A DNA stretch of 64,000 nucleotides, taken from positions 62,001-126,000 of the forward strand of contig NZ_JAYMYY010000008.1 of the NCBI RefSeq assembly GCF_039889165.1. Reading direction: 5' to 3'. A model generated the notes under the pieces. It saw only the letters and a program-made list of their open reading frames with translations, did no database searches and was not told where the DNA came from. Of this stretch, positions 16,890 to 26,112 are shown one piece after another. A program made the position numbers and the translations under genes. Position 1 is the stretch's first letter. Each line of letters opens with the position of its first letter. Source of the DNA: Pseudocitrobacter cyperus (GTDB taxonomy: Bacteria; Pseudomonadota; Gammaproteobacteria; Enterobacterales; Enterobacteriaceae).

Positions 16890-16905
16890 CTGTATATTCA
16901 TTCAG
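16890..16905. promoter_or_regulatory. LexA (SOS) box of uvrA/ssb
   Basis: CTGTATATTCATTCAG matches the LexA consensus CTGT-N8-ACAG with one end mismatch and is the same sequence recalled for the E. coli uvrA operator. It lies 84 bp upstream of uvrA. Confidence 0.92.
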
Positions 16906-16988
16906 GGTAAGTTGTGTCATAATTAGCCGCTTCTGCCGTTTGTCCTTCAAGCAAATCTGGCAAGCCGAGTCTCCACCGGGAAAGGTAA

Positions 16989-19814
16989 ATGGATAAGATC
17001 GAAGTTCGGGGCGCCCGCACCCACAATCTCAAAAATATCAACCTCATCATCCCGCGCGACAAACTGATTGTCGTCACCGGGCTGTCGGGGTCTGGCAAAT
17101 CCTCACTGGCTTTCGATACCCTCTACGCCGAGGGGCAACGCCGCTACGTTGAATCGCTTTCTGCGTATGCGCGTCAGTTCCTGTCGTTAATGGAGAAGCC
17201 GGATGTCGATCATATCGAAGGGCTGTCGCCAGCTATCTCTATCGAGCAGAAGTCGACCTCCCATAACCCGCGTTCCACGGTCGGAACCATTACCGAAATT
17301 CACGACTACCTGCGTCTGCTGTATGCCCGCGTAGGCGAGCCGCGCTGCCCGGATCACGACGTGCCGCTGGCGGCACAAACCGTCAGTCAGATGGTGGATA
17401 ACGTGCTGACGCAGCCGGAAGGCAAACGCCTGATGCTGCTGGCCCCCATCATTAAAGAGCGTAAGGGCGAGCACACCAAAACGCTGGAAAACCTGGCAAG
17501 TCAGGGTTATATCCGCGCGCGCATCGACGGCGAAGTGTGCGACCTTTCCGACCCGCCAACGCTGGAGCTGCAAAAGAAACACACTATTGAAGTGGTTATC
17601 GACCGTTTCAAGGTGCGCGATGATCTGACGCAGCGTCTGGCCGAGTCGTTCGAAACGGCGCTTGAGCTTTCTGGCGGCACGGCAATCGTCTCCGATATGG
17701 ACGATCCAAAAGCGGACGAACTGCTCTTCTCCGCCAACTTCGCCTGCCCTATTTGCGGCTACAGCATGAGCGAACTGGAACCGCGTCTGTTCTCGTTCAA
17801 CAACCCGGCCGGGGCGTGTCCAACCTGTGACGGTCTCGGCGTACAGCAATATTTCGACCCGGATCGCATCATTCAGAACCCGGAGCTGTCGCTTGCAGGC
17901 GGCGCCATTCGCGGTTGGGATCGCCGTAACTTCTATTACTTCCAGATGCTACGCTCGCTGGCGGAGCATTATGATTTCGACGTTGAAGCCCCATGGGGCA
18001 GCCTGAACGCGTCAGTACAGAAAGTCGTACTGTACGGCTCCGGTAAAGAGTCGATTGAATTTAAATATATGAACGATCGCGGCGACACCTCGGTGCGTCG
18101 TCATCCGTTCGAAGGCGTGCTGCATAATATGGAACGCCGCTACAAAGAGACGGAATCCAGCGCGGTGCGCGAAGAGCTGGCGAAATTCATCAGCAATCGC
18201 CCGTGCGCAAGCTGTGAAGGCACCCGTCTGCGCCGCGAGGCGCGTCACGTCTATGTTGAGAACACACCGCTGCCAACCATCTCCGATATGAGCATCGGCC
18301 ATGCGATGGACTTCTTCAACAACCTGAAACTTTCCGGACAGCGCGCGAAAATCGCCGAAAAAGTACTGAAAGAGATTGGCGATCGCCTGAAGTTCCTGGT
18401 CAACGTCGGCCTGAACTACCTGACGCTCTCCCGTTCGGCAGAAACACTCTCCGGCGGTGAAGCGCAGCGTATTCGTCTGGCGAGCCAGATTGGCGCCGGG
18501 CTGGTTGGCGTGATGTATGTGCTGGATGAGCCCTCCATCGGCCTGCACCAGCGCGATAACGAACGCCTGCTCGGTACGCTGATCCACCTGCGTAACCTCG
18601 GTAACACGGTGATTGTGGTCGAACACGATGAAGACGCCATCCGCGCAGCCGATCACGTGATCGACATCGGCCCAGGCGCAGGCGTACACGGCGGCCAGGT
18701 GGTGGCTGAAGGCACGCTGGATGACATCATGGCGGTGCCGGAATCATTAACCGGGCAGTTCATGAGCGGTAAACGCAAAATTGAAGTGCCGAAAAGTCGT
18801 GTACCTGCCGACCCGGCAAAAGTACTCAAGCTGAGCGGCGCGCGTGGCAACAACCTGAAAGATGTCACCCTGACGCTGCCGGTGGGTCTGTTTACCTGTA
18901 TCACCGGGGTTTCCGGTTCCGGTAAATCGACGCTGATTAACGATACGCTATTCCCGATTGCCCAGCGCCAGCTTAACGGGGCAACCATTGCCGAACCTGC
19001 GCCGTATCGTGATGTGCAGGGTCTGGAGCACTTCGACAAAGTCATCGACATCGACCAAAGCCCAATTGGCCGTACCCCGCGCTCTAACCCGGCGACCTAC
19101 ACCGGCGTCTTTACGCCTGTGCGTGAGCTGTTCGCGGGCGTGCCGGAATCACGCGCGCGCGGCTATACGCCGGGGCGCTTTAGCTTTAACGTGCGCGGCG
19201 GTCGCTGCGAAGCCTGCCAGGGCGATGGCGTGATCAAAGTCGAAATGCACTTCCTGCCGGACATTTACGTGCCGTGCGACCAGTGCAAAGGCAAACGCTA
19301 TAACCGCGAAACGCTGGAGATTAAGTACAAAGGCAAAACCATCCATGAAGTGCTGGATATGACCATCGAAGAAGCGCGTGAGTTCTTTGATGCCGTACCG
19401 GCGCTGGCGCGTAAACTGCAAACCCTGATGGATGTGGGCCTGACCTATATTCGACTCGGGCAGGCGGCAACCACGCTCTCCGGCGGTGAAGCTCAGCGCG
19501 TGAAGCTGGCGCGTGAACTGTCTAAACGCGGTACCGGGCAGACACTCTATATTCTGGATGAACCGACCACCGGCCTGCACTTTGCGGATATTCAGCAACT
19601 GCTGGAAGTACTGCACCAGTTGCGCGACCAGGGCAACACCATCGTGGTGATTGAGCACAACCTTGATGTGATCAAAACCGCCGACTGGATTGTCGATCTG
19701 GGGCCGGAAGGCGGCAGCGGCGGCGGGGAGATCCTCGTCTCCGGCACCCCGGAAACCGTCGCCGAATGCGAAGCCTCGCACACGGCTCGTTTCCTTAAAC
19801 CCATGCTGAAGTAA
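16989..19814 (+). CDS. uvrA: Excinuclease ABC subunit UvrA
   Basis: A 941-residue nucleotide-excision-repair ATPase (E. coli 940). There are two ABC domains: Walker A GLSGSGKSSLAFD near residues 31-43 and GVSGSGKSTLIND near 640, with signature motifs TLSGGEAQRIRLASQIG and TLSGGEAQRVKLARELS. Zinc-finger cysteines appear in CPICGY/CPTCDG and in CEACQGDG/CDQCKGKR. UvrA dimers scan DNA with UvrB, find bulky lesions and hand over to UvrB/UvrC. SOS control is shown by the upstream LexA box. The length and all motifs are intact. Confidence 0.99.
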   Translation: MDKIEVRGARTHNLKNINLIIPRDKLIVVTGLSGSGKSSLAFDTLYAEGQRRYVESLSAYARQFLSLMEKPDVDHIEGLSPAISIEQKSTSHNPRSTVGTITEIHDYLRLLYARVGEPRCPDHDVPLAAQTVSQMVDNVLTQPEGKRLMLLAPIIKERKGEHTKTLENLASQGYIRARIDGEVCDLSDPPTLELQKKHTIEVVIDRFKVRDDLTQRLAESFETALELSGGTAIVSDMDDPKADELLFSANFACPICGYSMSELEPRLFSFNNPAGACPTCDGLGVQQYFDPDRIIQNPELSLAGGAIRGWDRRNFYYFQMLRSLAEHYDFDVEAPWGSLNASVQKVVLYGSGKESIEFKYMNDRGDTSVRRHPFEGVLHNMERRYKETESSAVREELAKFISNRPCASCEGTRLRREARHVYVENTPLPTISDMSIGHAMDFFNNLKLSGQRAKIAEKVLKEIGDRLKFLVNVGLNYLTLSRSAETLSGGEAQRIRLASQIGAGLVGVMYVLDEPSIGLHQRDNERLLGTLIHLRNLGNTVIVVEHDEDAIRAADHVIDIGPGAGVHGGQVVAEGTLDDIMAVPESLTGQFMSGKRKIEVPKSRVPADPAKVLKLSGARGNNLKDVTLTLPVGLFTCITGVSGSGKSTLINDTLFPIAQRQLNGATIAEPAPYRDVQGLEHFDKVIDIDQSPIGRTPRSNPATYTGVFTPVRELFAGVPESRARGYTPGRFSFNVRGGRCEACQGDGVIKVEMHFLPDIYVPCDQCKGKRYNRETLEIKYKGKTIHEVLDMTIEEAREFFDAVPALARKLQTLMDVGLTYIRLGQAATTLSGGEAQRVKLARELSKRGTGQTLYILDEPTTGLHFADIQQLLEVLHQLRDQGNTIVVIEHNLDVIKTADWIVDLGPEGGSGGGEILVSGTPETVAECEASHTARFLKPMLK

Positions 19815-19821
19815 ACTTTTC

Positions 19822-19855
19822 GCCGCTTCCCCCCGCGGGAAGCGGCATCATTTTT
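19822..19855 (+). terminator. uvrA terminator
   Basis: Stem GCCGCTTCCC/GGGAAGCGGC eight bases after the uvrA stop, followed by CATCATTTTT. Confidence 0.8.
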
Positions 19856-19947
19856 CCTCATTTCCCCGCCGATGTTGTTTTGTGATTTGCCACGCCGACC
19901 CGGCTGGCGTCAGATTACCCCTATTCTCCCATCAGCGAAAAAACAGC

Positions 19948-20391
19948 ATGAACCTGAACCGATGCCTTTTCTGGGGCAGATACCTTTGCCTGGCGGCCTG
20001 CCTTAGCGGCTGCGCGTTTAGCCACGGTTACAGCACTGAGGCTCACCGTCAGTTACAGAAGCTGGAAGCATTACAGATGCAGTTTCTGCGCGACGGCACC
20101 GAAATGCCGCTCGATCCGCAGGCATTGCAGCATGACCATCAGCGTATCCTCCGCCAGTTCGACCAGGCGATCGCCCTCGCCCACTCGCTGGACGACGCCC
20201 CGCGAACGGATACATTCCTGACGCTGCAAACGGAATATCAGCGGCTTCATGCCCGATTTTCTCAACAGCAGCGCGCCTTTACCCCGGCACAGTTCACTAT
20301 TTTTGGCCAACAGATACACCTTATGTATCAACTGGCGGCCGACGGCGAGTGCGCGCGTAGCGGCGCAGACTGTGCATCGGGAGGCGTCTGA
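19948..20391 (+). CDS. Predicted lipoprotein, function unknown
   Basis: About 147 residues starting at ATG 19948. The N-terminus is a lipoprotein signal: MNLNRCLFWGRYLCLAACLS then GC, so Cys25 in LSGC would be lipidated. The mature part is helical and rich in Gln, Leu and His (HRQLQKLEALQMQFLRDGTE), ending in a short Cys-containing tail. No family is recognised. Its stop overlaps the next start as TGATG, so the two genes form an operon. They occupy the place next to uvrA where E. coli has yjbQ/yjbR; only yjbR remains here. Confidence 0.6.
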   Translation: MNLNRCLFWGRYLCLAACLSGCAFSHGYSTEAHRQLQKLEALQMQFLRDGTEMPLDPQALQHDHQRILRQFDQAIALAHSLDDAPRTDTFLTLQTEYQRLHARFSQQQRAFTPAQFTIFGQQIHLMYQLAADGECARSGADCASGGV

Positions 20392-20717
20392 TGAAACTGC
20401 TAACTGAATTAACCAGCATATTGATTGCGGCTAACGTTAATCAGAAGATACGGGATGAATTTGTTTCGCTCGTCCATCAATCGTTGCTGGATGAGGATGA
20501 CGGTATTCGCGATAGCGGGCGGCTGATTGCAATGGCAATCAGGGAAAAAGCCAATGGCTGGCTTGAGCAGGAGGATATGATCCTGCTGCTGGAGGCACAG
20601 CGTGATATTGCCCACATCCGCGCCAATAATGCGCAAATAGCCCTCAACCAACGCATTCAGACGCTGGTGATACGCTTGATTGATATCACACTGATGTCAT
20701 TGACAGGCGTACTGTAG
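20391..20717 (+). CDS. Hypothetical protein coupled to the preceding lipoprotein
   Basis: A 108-residue, mostly helical protein with no signal peptide (MKLLTELTSILIAANVNQKI), a central acidic stretch and a hydrophobic C-terminus (IRLIDITLMSLTGVL) that may be a membrane anchor. It begins within the lipoprotein stop codon, with GGGAGG just upstream. I do not recognise the family. Translational coupling suggests joint function with the lipoprotein, perhaps at the envelope. Confidence 0.55.
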   Translation: MKLLTELTSILIAANVNQKIRDEFVSLVHQSLLDEDDGIRDSGRLIAMAIREKANGWLEQEDMILLLEAQRDIAHIRANNAQIALNQRIQTLVIRLIDITLMSLTGVL

Positions 20718-20750
20718 CGGGTGGCGGTTGCTACCACACCCGTTTACGTA

Positions 20751-21104
20751 TCAGCGGCTCAGTTGTTTTCTCGCGTCTTCTGACACATTCCCCAACGCCT
20801 GTTGGTAGGAAGCATCAACCAGATAGTAAATCTGCGAATCCGGCAATGTGCCATCGAGATAAACCGTGCTCCAGTGCGCTTTGTTTAAATGGCGGCTTGG
20901 GCGAACATCGCTGTGCTGCTGGCGGAGAAGATCGGCCAGCTCCGGGCTGGTTTTCAGCGACACGGCCGGGCGATCTTCCACCTCTTTGACCATCGCGAAA
21001 AGCACATCCGCAACCTTGATCTGTGTCGCCTTCCAGTCGCTGTGGACGCTTTGTTCTGCGCCTCGTTTAGCCATGCAGTACAGCAAAAGATCCGAACTGG
21101 TCAT
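20751..21104 (-). CDS. yjbR: YjbR/MmcQ-family protein
   Basis: A 117-residue protein of the MmcQ/YjbR family (double-wing DNA-binding-like fold), with the family core AVSLKTSPELADLLRQQHSD and HLNKAHWSTVYLDGTLPDSQ, close to E. coli YjbR. I start at ATG 21104 (MTSSDLLLYCMAKRG) because AGAGGT lies just upstream; an upstream in-frame ATG at 21140 adds 12 unrelated residues. Biological role unknown. E. coli has yjbQ beside it; no yjbQ is present here. Confidence 0.88.
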   Translation of the reverse strand: MTSSDLLLYCMAKRGAEQSVHSDWKATQIKVADVLFAMVKEVEDRPAVSLKTSPELADLLRQQHSDVRPSRHLNKAHWSTVYLDGTLPDSQIYYLVDASYQQALGNVSEDARKQLSR

Positions 21105-21166
21105 CTTATACCTCTTAGTCTCACGAGCCACGGTGTGCAAAAAGCCATCGTCTCAGTGTGCAACAA

Positions 21167-21195
21167 GTTGCCGAAAGGTTAAACCTTCCGGCAAC
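21167..21195. terminator. Hairpin downstream of aphA
   Basis: GTTGCCG-AAAGGTT / AAACCTTCCGGCAAC forms an 11-13 bp imperfect stem between yjbR and the aphA stop (both minus strand). No long T-run, so it is a candidate aphA terminator only. Confidence 0.5.
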
Positions 21196-21235
21196 TAATT
21201 CCGACTAAAAAAGCATCATTTTTACGCGCGAGCGT

Positions 21236-21949
21236 TTAATACTCAGAGTTAACGATCACCTCTTCATTAAACTTCCCGGCCTGCGGCAATGGGCGGTAGG
21301 TCGAGTTTGACGCGCGCAGAACGCGAATACCGCGGGCTCCCGCTTCACGCGCCGCCGAGATATCGTTATCCGAATCGCCGTAGAAAACTTTCACGCCCTT
21401 CTCTTTCAACCATTGGGTTTTAGTATTCTGCCCAGGCTTATCACCGGCAAAAATAACCGGGTTCATGCTGGTTGCCGGGATGAGGAAGTCATCCTGGAGG
21501 GTTTTTGAGACTGTTTCAGTTTTGGTTTCACTGCGCCCGGTGATGAAGTAAATGCTGTCCCCACGCTTTACGTGCATCGCAATCAGCGAGCGCGCCACTT
21601 CTTTAGGAATGCTGAACTCATCCCAACCGTTATTCATTTTTTCCCAGAATGCCGGATTCTTCAGATACGCTTCGCTGCCCGGAGACCAGGTTTTCTGCCC
21701 ACGCCAGAAACCCGGGCTGGAAAACAGCACCGTATCGTCAATATCGAAACCTACGGCCATTGGCGGATGGCTCATCAGGCTGCTTTCAATCTGTGCCACC
21801 GATACCCAGTGAATGGGGGCTTGTTCAGCGAGTCTGGCGACATCCGTACCCGGATAGAGCGGAGAAGGAGATGAAGCGTGAGCGGTGACTGTGTTATTTA
21901 ACGCGAACAACAAACAAACGGCGCTCAGCGCCTGTGTGATCTTGCGCAT
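21236..21949 (-). CDS. aphA: Class B acid phosphatase AphA
   Basis: A 237-residue periplasmic, metal-dependent nonspecific phosphatase. The N-terminal signal peptide is MRKITQALSAVCLLFALNNT ending in VTAHA. The HAD-type catalytic motif is VGFDIDDTVLFSSPG, with nucleophile Asp69 and acid/base Asp71. The later DGD-like motif VFYGDSDNDISAAREAG completes the site. It removes phosphate from nucleotides and other organic phosphates in the periplasm. Length equals E. coli AphA (237). Confidence 0.97.
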   Translation of the reverse strand: MRKITQALSAVCLLFALNNTVTAHASSPSPLYPGTDVARLAEQAPIHWVSVAQIESSLMSHPPMAVGFDIDDTVLFSSPGFWRGQKTWSPGSEAYLKNPAFWEKMNNGWDEFSIPKEVARSLIAMHVKRGDSIYFITGRSETKTETVSKTLQDDFLIPATSMNPVIFAGDKPGQNTKTQWLKEKGVKVFYGDSDNDISAAREAGARGIRVLRASNSTYRPLPQAGKFNEEVIVNSEY

Positions 21950-22144
21950 AGTTTTCCCTAAATCGTCGTCTTGTTTTTGTTTTGATATGAGTGATGCATC
22001 AAAAAATTAGAAAGACCTTAACGGTTAGAGGGAGTGAAGGGAAGGATTTTCCAGGATTTATCCGAGAAAAAGGATAGGAGATCACATTTTTACTTATCAC
22101 ACTCTCCGCACGGCAGCGATACCATACAGAGAGTGAGTACTCGC

Positions 22145-23338
22145 TTACATTACCGCCGCAAATGCCTGCGCCACACGATGCACGTTGCGGGAATTTAGCC
22201 CGGCGACGCACATACGACCGCTGGCAATCAGGTAAACGCCGAACTCATCACGCAGGCGATCGACCTGCGCGGCGCTCAGGCCGGTGTAGCTGAACATACC
22301 GCGCTGCTTAAGAAGGTAATCGAAATTTCCTTCCGGCATGGCGTCTTTCAGCACGTTCACCAGCGCCTGACGCATGTCCAGAATGCGCGTGCGCATCGCT
22401 TCCACTTCCGCCAGCCACGACGCTTTCAGTGCCTCATCGTTCAGCACGGTAGACACAATCTGCGCCCCGGTGGTCGGCGGGCTGGAGTAGTTACGACGTA
22501 CCGTCGCTTTTAACTGGCCCAGCACGCGCCCTGCGGCGTCGGCATCTTCGCAGACCACGGACAAGCCGCCGATACGCTCACCATACAACGAGAAAATTTT
22601 CGAAAAGGAGTTGCTCACCAGAGCCGGTAATCCTGCCGCCGCAATCGTGCGGATAGCATATGCATCCTGTTCCATGCCGCCGCCAAAGCCCTGATACGCG
22701 ATATCGAGGAACGGGATCAGGTTGCGCGCTTTCAGCACTTCCGTTACTGCATCCCACTGGCTGTTAGTCAGGTCTGCCCCTGTCGGGTTATGGCAGCACG
22801 GGTGCAGCAGGACGATACTTTGCGCAGGCAGCGTGTTGAGCGTTTCCAGCAGCGCATCGAAACGTACACCGTTTGTTTCTGCGTCGAACCACGGATAGGT
22901 TTTCACCGTAAAGCCCGCGCCTTCAAAGATGGCAACGTGGTTTTCCCAGGTGGGGTCGCTGACCCAGACGCCGGAATCCGGGAAGTAGCGTTTGAGGAAG
23001 TCTGCCCCTACTTTTAGCGCCCCGGAACCGCCCAGCGTCTGAATACTGGCGATACGCTGCTTCTGAAGCGCGGGGTGATCGGCGCCAAACAACAGCGGCG
23101 CAATGGCCTGGCGGTAGCTGTTTAGCCCTTCCATCGGCAGATAAAGCGAGGCGCTATGCGGTTCAGCCGCGAGGCGCTTTTCAGCATCAGCAACCGCCTG
23201 AAGCTGGGGGATGATGCCCTCTTCGTTGTAGTACAGCCCGATGCTGAGATTCACTTTATCGCTACGCGGATCTTCTTTAAAACGCTCCATCAGCGAAAGG
23301 ATGGGGTCGCCAGCGTAGGCGTCAACTTTTTGAAACAC
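22145..23338 (-). CDS. tyrB: Aromatic-amino-acid aminotransferase TyrB
   Basis: A 397-residue, PLP-dependent class I aminotransferase, the same length as E. coli TyrB. The Schiff-base lysine is in SNSFSKIFSLYGER near residue 247, and substrate-binding residues include HPCCHNPTGADLT and the C-terminal Arg in SGRMCVAG. It makes tyrosine and phenylalanine and also leucine from their keto acids. The start is GTG 23338 (FQKVDAYAGD follows) with GGAG 10 bases upstream; the open frame to 23491 passes through a REP and is not coding. Confidence 0.96.
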   Translation of the reverse strand: MFQKVDAYAGDPILSLMERFKEDPRSDKVNLSIGLYYNEEGIIPQLQAVADAEKRLAAEPHSASLYLPMEGLNSYRQAIAPLLFGADHPALQKQRIASIQTLGGSGALKVGADFLKRYFPDSGVWVSDPTWENHVAIFEGAGFTVKTYPWFDAETNGVRFDALLETLNTLPAQSIVLLHPCCHNPTGADLTNSQWDAVTEVLKARNLIPFLDIAYQGFGGGMEQDAYAIRTIAAAGLPALVSNSFSKIFSLYGERIGGLSVVCEDADAAGRVLGQLKATVRRNYSSPPTTGAQIVSTVLNDEALKASWLAEVEAMRTRILDMRQALVNVLKDAMPEGNFDYLLKQRGMFSYTGLSAAQVDRLRDEFGVYLIASGRMCVAGLNSRNVHRVAQAFAAVM

Positions 23339-23438
23339 GTTGTGGTTCTCCAGGTTTACAGAAGGCAGGTAATAACACAATAAACCGGAAGCGTGAGAAG
23401 GTCGAGAGGATGTTTGAAGAAGAGAGCGGTTACAGGAT

Positions 23439-23476
23439 GGCCGTAAGCCGGGCAGGCACAGCCGCCGCCCGGCAAC
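23439..23476 (-). repeat. REP element between alr and tyrB
   Basis: Read on the minus strand: GCCGGGCGGCGGCTGTGCCT then GCCCGGCTTAC, a REP variant. It lies in the 149-bp gap downstream of alr and may define the alr mRNA 3' end. Confidence 0.78.
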
Positions 23477-23487
23477 ACGACGCGTAT

Positions 23488-24567
23488 TCAATCAAGGTAC
23501 TGCATCGCCACGCGCGAGGTCAGGCGCGTGATAAGTTCATAAGCGCTTACTTTCGTGATCTCCGCAATGCGTTCAACGGGTAACCCTTCGCCCCACATCA
23601 CCACCGGATCGCCCGCTTTATCCTGCGCTTCCGGCCCCAGGTCAACGCAGATCATGTCCATCGCCACGCGCCCGACAATCGGCACTTCGCGGCCATTGAC
23701 CAGCACCGGCGTACCCGAAGGCGCAGCGCGCGGATAGCCGTCGCCGTACCCCATTGCCACCACGCCAAGGCGTGTGTCGCGTTCGCTAATCCAGGTACCA
23801 CCGTAGCCCACCGCTTCGCCCGCTTTATGTTCGCGCACGGCAATCAGGCTGGAGGTGAGCGACATCACCGGCTGAAAGCCGAAATCCGGCCCCCAGGGCT
23901 TTTGCTCCAGCGGTGAGACGCCGTAAAGGATAATGCCTGGACGCGCCCAGTCGAAATGCGATTGCGGCCACAGCAAGATGCCGCCAGATGCCGCAATAGA
24001 GCGCTTCCCCGGTTTGCCTTCGCAGAACGTGTTAAAGATATCGAGCTGTTTTTCCGTCGCACCGCATTCTGGTTCGTCGGCGCGGGCAAAGTGGCTCACG
24101 ATGTTGACCGGCTGGCTGACGTTTTTGCACTCGCTCAGACGCTGGTAAAACGCCTCCGCCTCTTCCGGGCGCACGCCAAGGCGATGCATCCCCGTATCGA
24201 GTTTCATCCATACTGTTACCGGGCGGCTGAGCTGCGCGGTTTCCAGCGCTTCCAGTTGCTCCATGTTATGTATGGCGGTGTGTAACTGTTTATCGGCGAT
24301 AACCGGGAGATCAGAGGCGTTAAAAAAGCCTTCAAGCAGTAAGATGGGCTGCGTAATGCCGCCTTCACGTAGCCGAAGAGCCTCTTCCAGACGGGCAACG
24401 CCAAAAGCGTCGGCGTCGGGAAGCGTTCGCGCAGTCTCAAGAAGACCGTGTCCATAGGCGTTCGCTTTCACCACCGCAACCAGTTTGCTGGCGGGCGCCA
24501 GTTCACGCAGACGTTGCAGATTGTGTCGCAGAGCGCGGCGGTTAATCACTACAGTAGCCGCTTGCAT
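23488..24567 (-). CDS. alr: Alanine racemase (biosynthetic) Alr
   Basis: A 359-residue fold-type III PLP enzyme, equal in length to E. coli Alr. The PLP lysine is Lys34 in VAVVKANAYGHG, and the catalytic tyrosine is in AGEAVGYGGTW near residue 255. It converts L-alanine to D-alanine for peptidoglycan. Downstream of dnaB on the same strand with a 66-bp gap, the same dnaB-alr-tyrB order as E. coli. Confidence 0.97.
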   Translation of the reverse strand: MQAATVVINRRALRHNLQRLRELAPASKLVAVVKANAYGHGLLETARTLPDADAFGVARLEEALRLREGGITQPILLLEGFFNASDLPVIADKQLHTAIHNMEQLEALETAQLSRPVTVWMKLDTGMHRLGVRPEEAEAFYQRLSECKNVSQPVNIVSHFARADEPECGATEKQLDIFNTFCEGKPGKRSIAASGGILLWPQSHFDWARPGIILYGVSPLEQKPWGPDFGFQPVMSLTSSLIAVREHKAGEAVGYGGTWISERDTRLGVVAMGYGDGYPRAAPSGTPVLVNGREVPIVGRVAMDMICVDLGPEAQDKAGDPVVMWGEGLPVERIAEITKVSAYELITRLTSRVAMQYLD

Positions 24568-24633
24568 TTGTATTCCTTGAAAATTGTTTGCTTTCGTTAC
24601 CTGATTTATTAGAGATAAAACACATTGATGACA

Positions 24634-26049
24634 TTACTCATCGTCGTACTGCGGCCCCGCATAGTTATCAAAGCGCGACCACTGACCATTAAAGGTAAGA
24701 CGCACGGTGCCGATCGGGCCGTTACGCTGTTTACCGATAATAATTTCTGCAATGCCTTTTAAGTCGCTGTTTTCGTGATAAACCTCATCACGGTAGATAA
24801 ACATGATTAAGTCGGCATCCTGTTCGATTGAGCCGGATTCACGCAGGTCGGAGTTGACCGGGCGTTTATCGGCGCGCTGTTCCAGTGAGCGGTTAAGCTG
24901 CGACAGCGCCACCACCGGCACATGTAATTCTTTGGCTAACGCCTTGAGCGAGCGTGAGATTTCGGCAATTTCCAGGGTACGGTTGTCGGAGAGCGAAGGC
25001 ACGCGCATCAACTGCAGGTAGTCGATCATGATAAGCCCAATGCCGTCGTGCTCACGGGCAATACGGCGCGCGCGCGATCGCACTTCCGTCGGTGTCAGAC
25101 CGGAGGAGTCATCGATGTAAATATTGCGCTTTTCCAGCAGAATGCCCATCGTTCCGGAGATCCTCGCCCAGTCTTCGTCGTCCAGTTGCCCGGTACGAAT
25201 TTTGGTCTGATCGACGCGCGACAGCGAGGCCAGGGAACGCATCATGATCTGTTCCGATGGCATCTCCAGTGAGAAGATTAGCACCGGTTTATCCTGCAAC
25301 ATCGCCGCGTTTTCAACGAGGTTCATTGCAAATGTCGTTTTACCCATCGACGGACGCGCCGCAACAATAATCAGATCCGACGGCTGCAGGCCCGCGGTTT
25401 TTTTATTGAGATCGTCATAGCCGGTATTCACCCCGGTAACACCGTCGTGCGGCTGCTGGAACAGTTGCTCGATACGCGCGACGGTGGCGTCCAGCACATC
25501 GGCGATATTTTTCGGGCCTTCGTCTTTATTGGCGCGGCTTTCGGCGATTTTAAAGACCCGGGATTCCGCGAGATCGAGCAGATCTTCACTGGTACGGCCC
25601 TGGGGGTCGAAACCGGCCTCGGCAATCTCATTGGCGACCGAAATCATCTCACGGACAACAGCACGTTCACGAACGATATCGGCATAAGCGCTGATGTTCG
25701 CCGCACTTGGCGTGTTTTTTGACAGTTCCGCCAGATAGGCAAAACCGCCAACGCTATCAAGCTGTCCCTGACGCTCCAGCGATTCCGCCAGCGTGATCAG
25801 GTCAATCGGGCTGCCGGTTTCCTGTAAACGCCCCATTTCAGTAAAGATGTGGCGATGCGGACGGGTATAAAAGTCGTCAGACACTACACGCTCGGCGACG
25901 TCGTCCCAGCGTTCGTTATCCAGCATCAAACCGCCCAACACCGACTGTTCCGCTTCAATCGAGTGCGGCGGCACTTTCAGCCCCGCGACCTGGGGGTCAC
26001 GCTCACGAGCTTCAGTCTGTTGTTTGTTGAAGGGTTTATTTGCTGCCAT
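24634..26049 (-). CDS. dnaB: Replicative DNA helicase DnaB
   Basis: A 471-residue hexameric 5'-3' helicase that drives the replication fork and binds DnaG and DnaC. The N-terminal domain (residues 1-170) has PHSIEAEQSVLGGLMLDNER. The RecA-like C-terminal domain has Walker A ARPSMGKTTFAMNLVE, Walker B GIGLIMIDYLQLMRVP and the Arg-finger region. The C-terminus SRFDNYAGPQYDDE is as in E. coli. It is divergent from qor, 63 bp away. No intein or interruption is present. Confidence 0.98.
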   Translation of the reverse strand: MAANKPFNKQQTEARERDPQVAGLKVPPHSIEAEQSVLGGLMLDNERWDDVAERVVSDDFYTRPHRHIFTEMGRLQETGSPIDLITLAESLERQGQLDSVGGFAYLAELSKNTPSAANISAYADIVRERAVVREMISVANEIAEAGFDPQGRTSEDLLDLAESRVFKIAESRANKDEGPKNIADVLDATVARIEQLFQQPHDGVTGVNTGYDDLNKKTAGLQPSDLIIVAARPSMGKTTFAMNLVENAAMLQDKPVLIFSLEMPSEQIMMRSLASLSRVDQTKIRTGQLDDEDWARISGTMGILLEKRNIYIDDSSGLTPTEVRSRARRIAREHDGIGLIMIDYLQLMRVPSLSDNRTLEIAEISRSLKALAKELHVPVVALSQLNRSLEQRADKRPVNSDLRESGSIEQDADLIMFIYRDEVYHENSDLKGIAEIIIGKQRNGPIGTVRLTFNGQWSRFDNYAGPQYDDE

Positions 26050-26112
26050 AGTGAATGGAGTTACCGAGATAAAGATTGGGTCGAAAGATTACCACATTGT
26101 TCAGGAGGAAGC

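Noticed and set aside
22145..23491. N-terminally extended TyrB starting at 23491
   Set aside because: The extra 51 codons run through a REP; GTG 23338 gives the exact family length.
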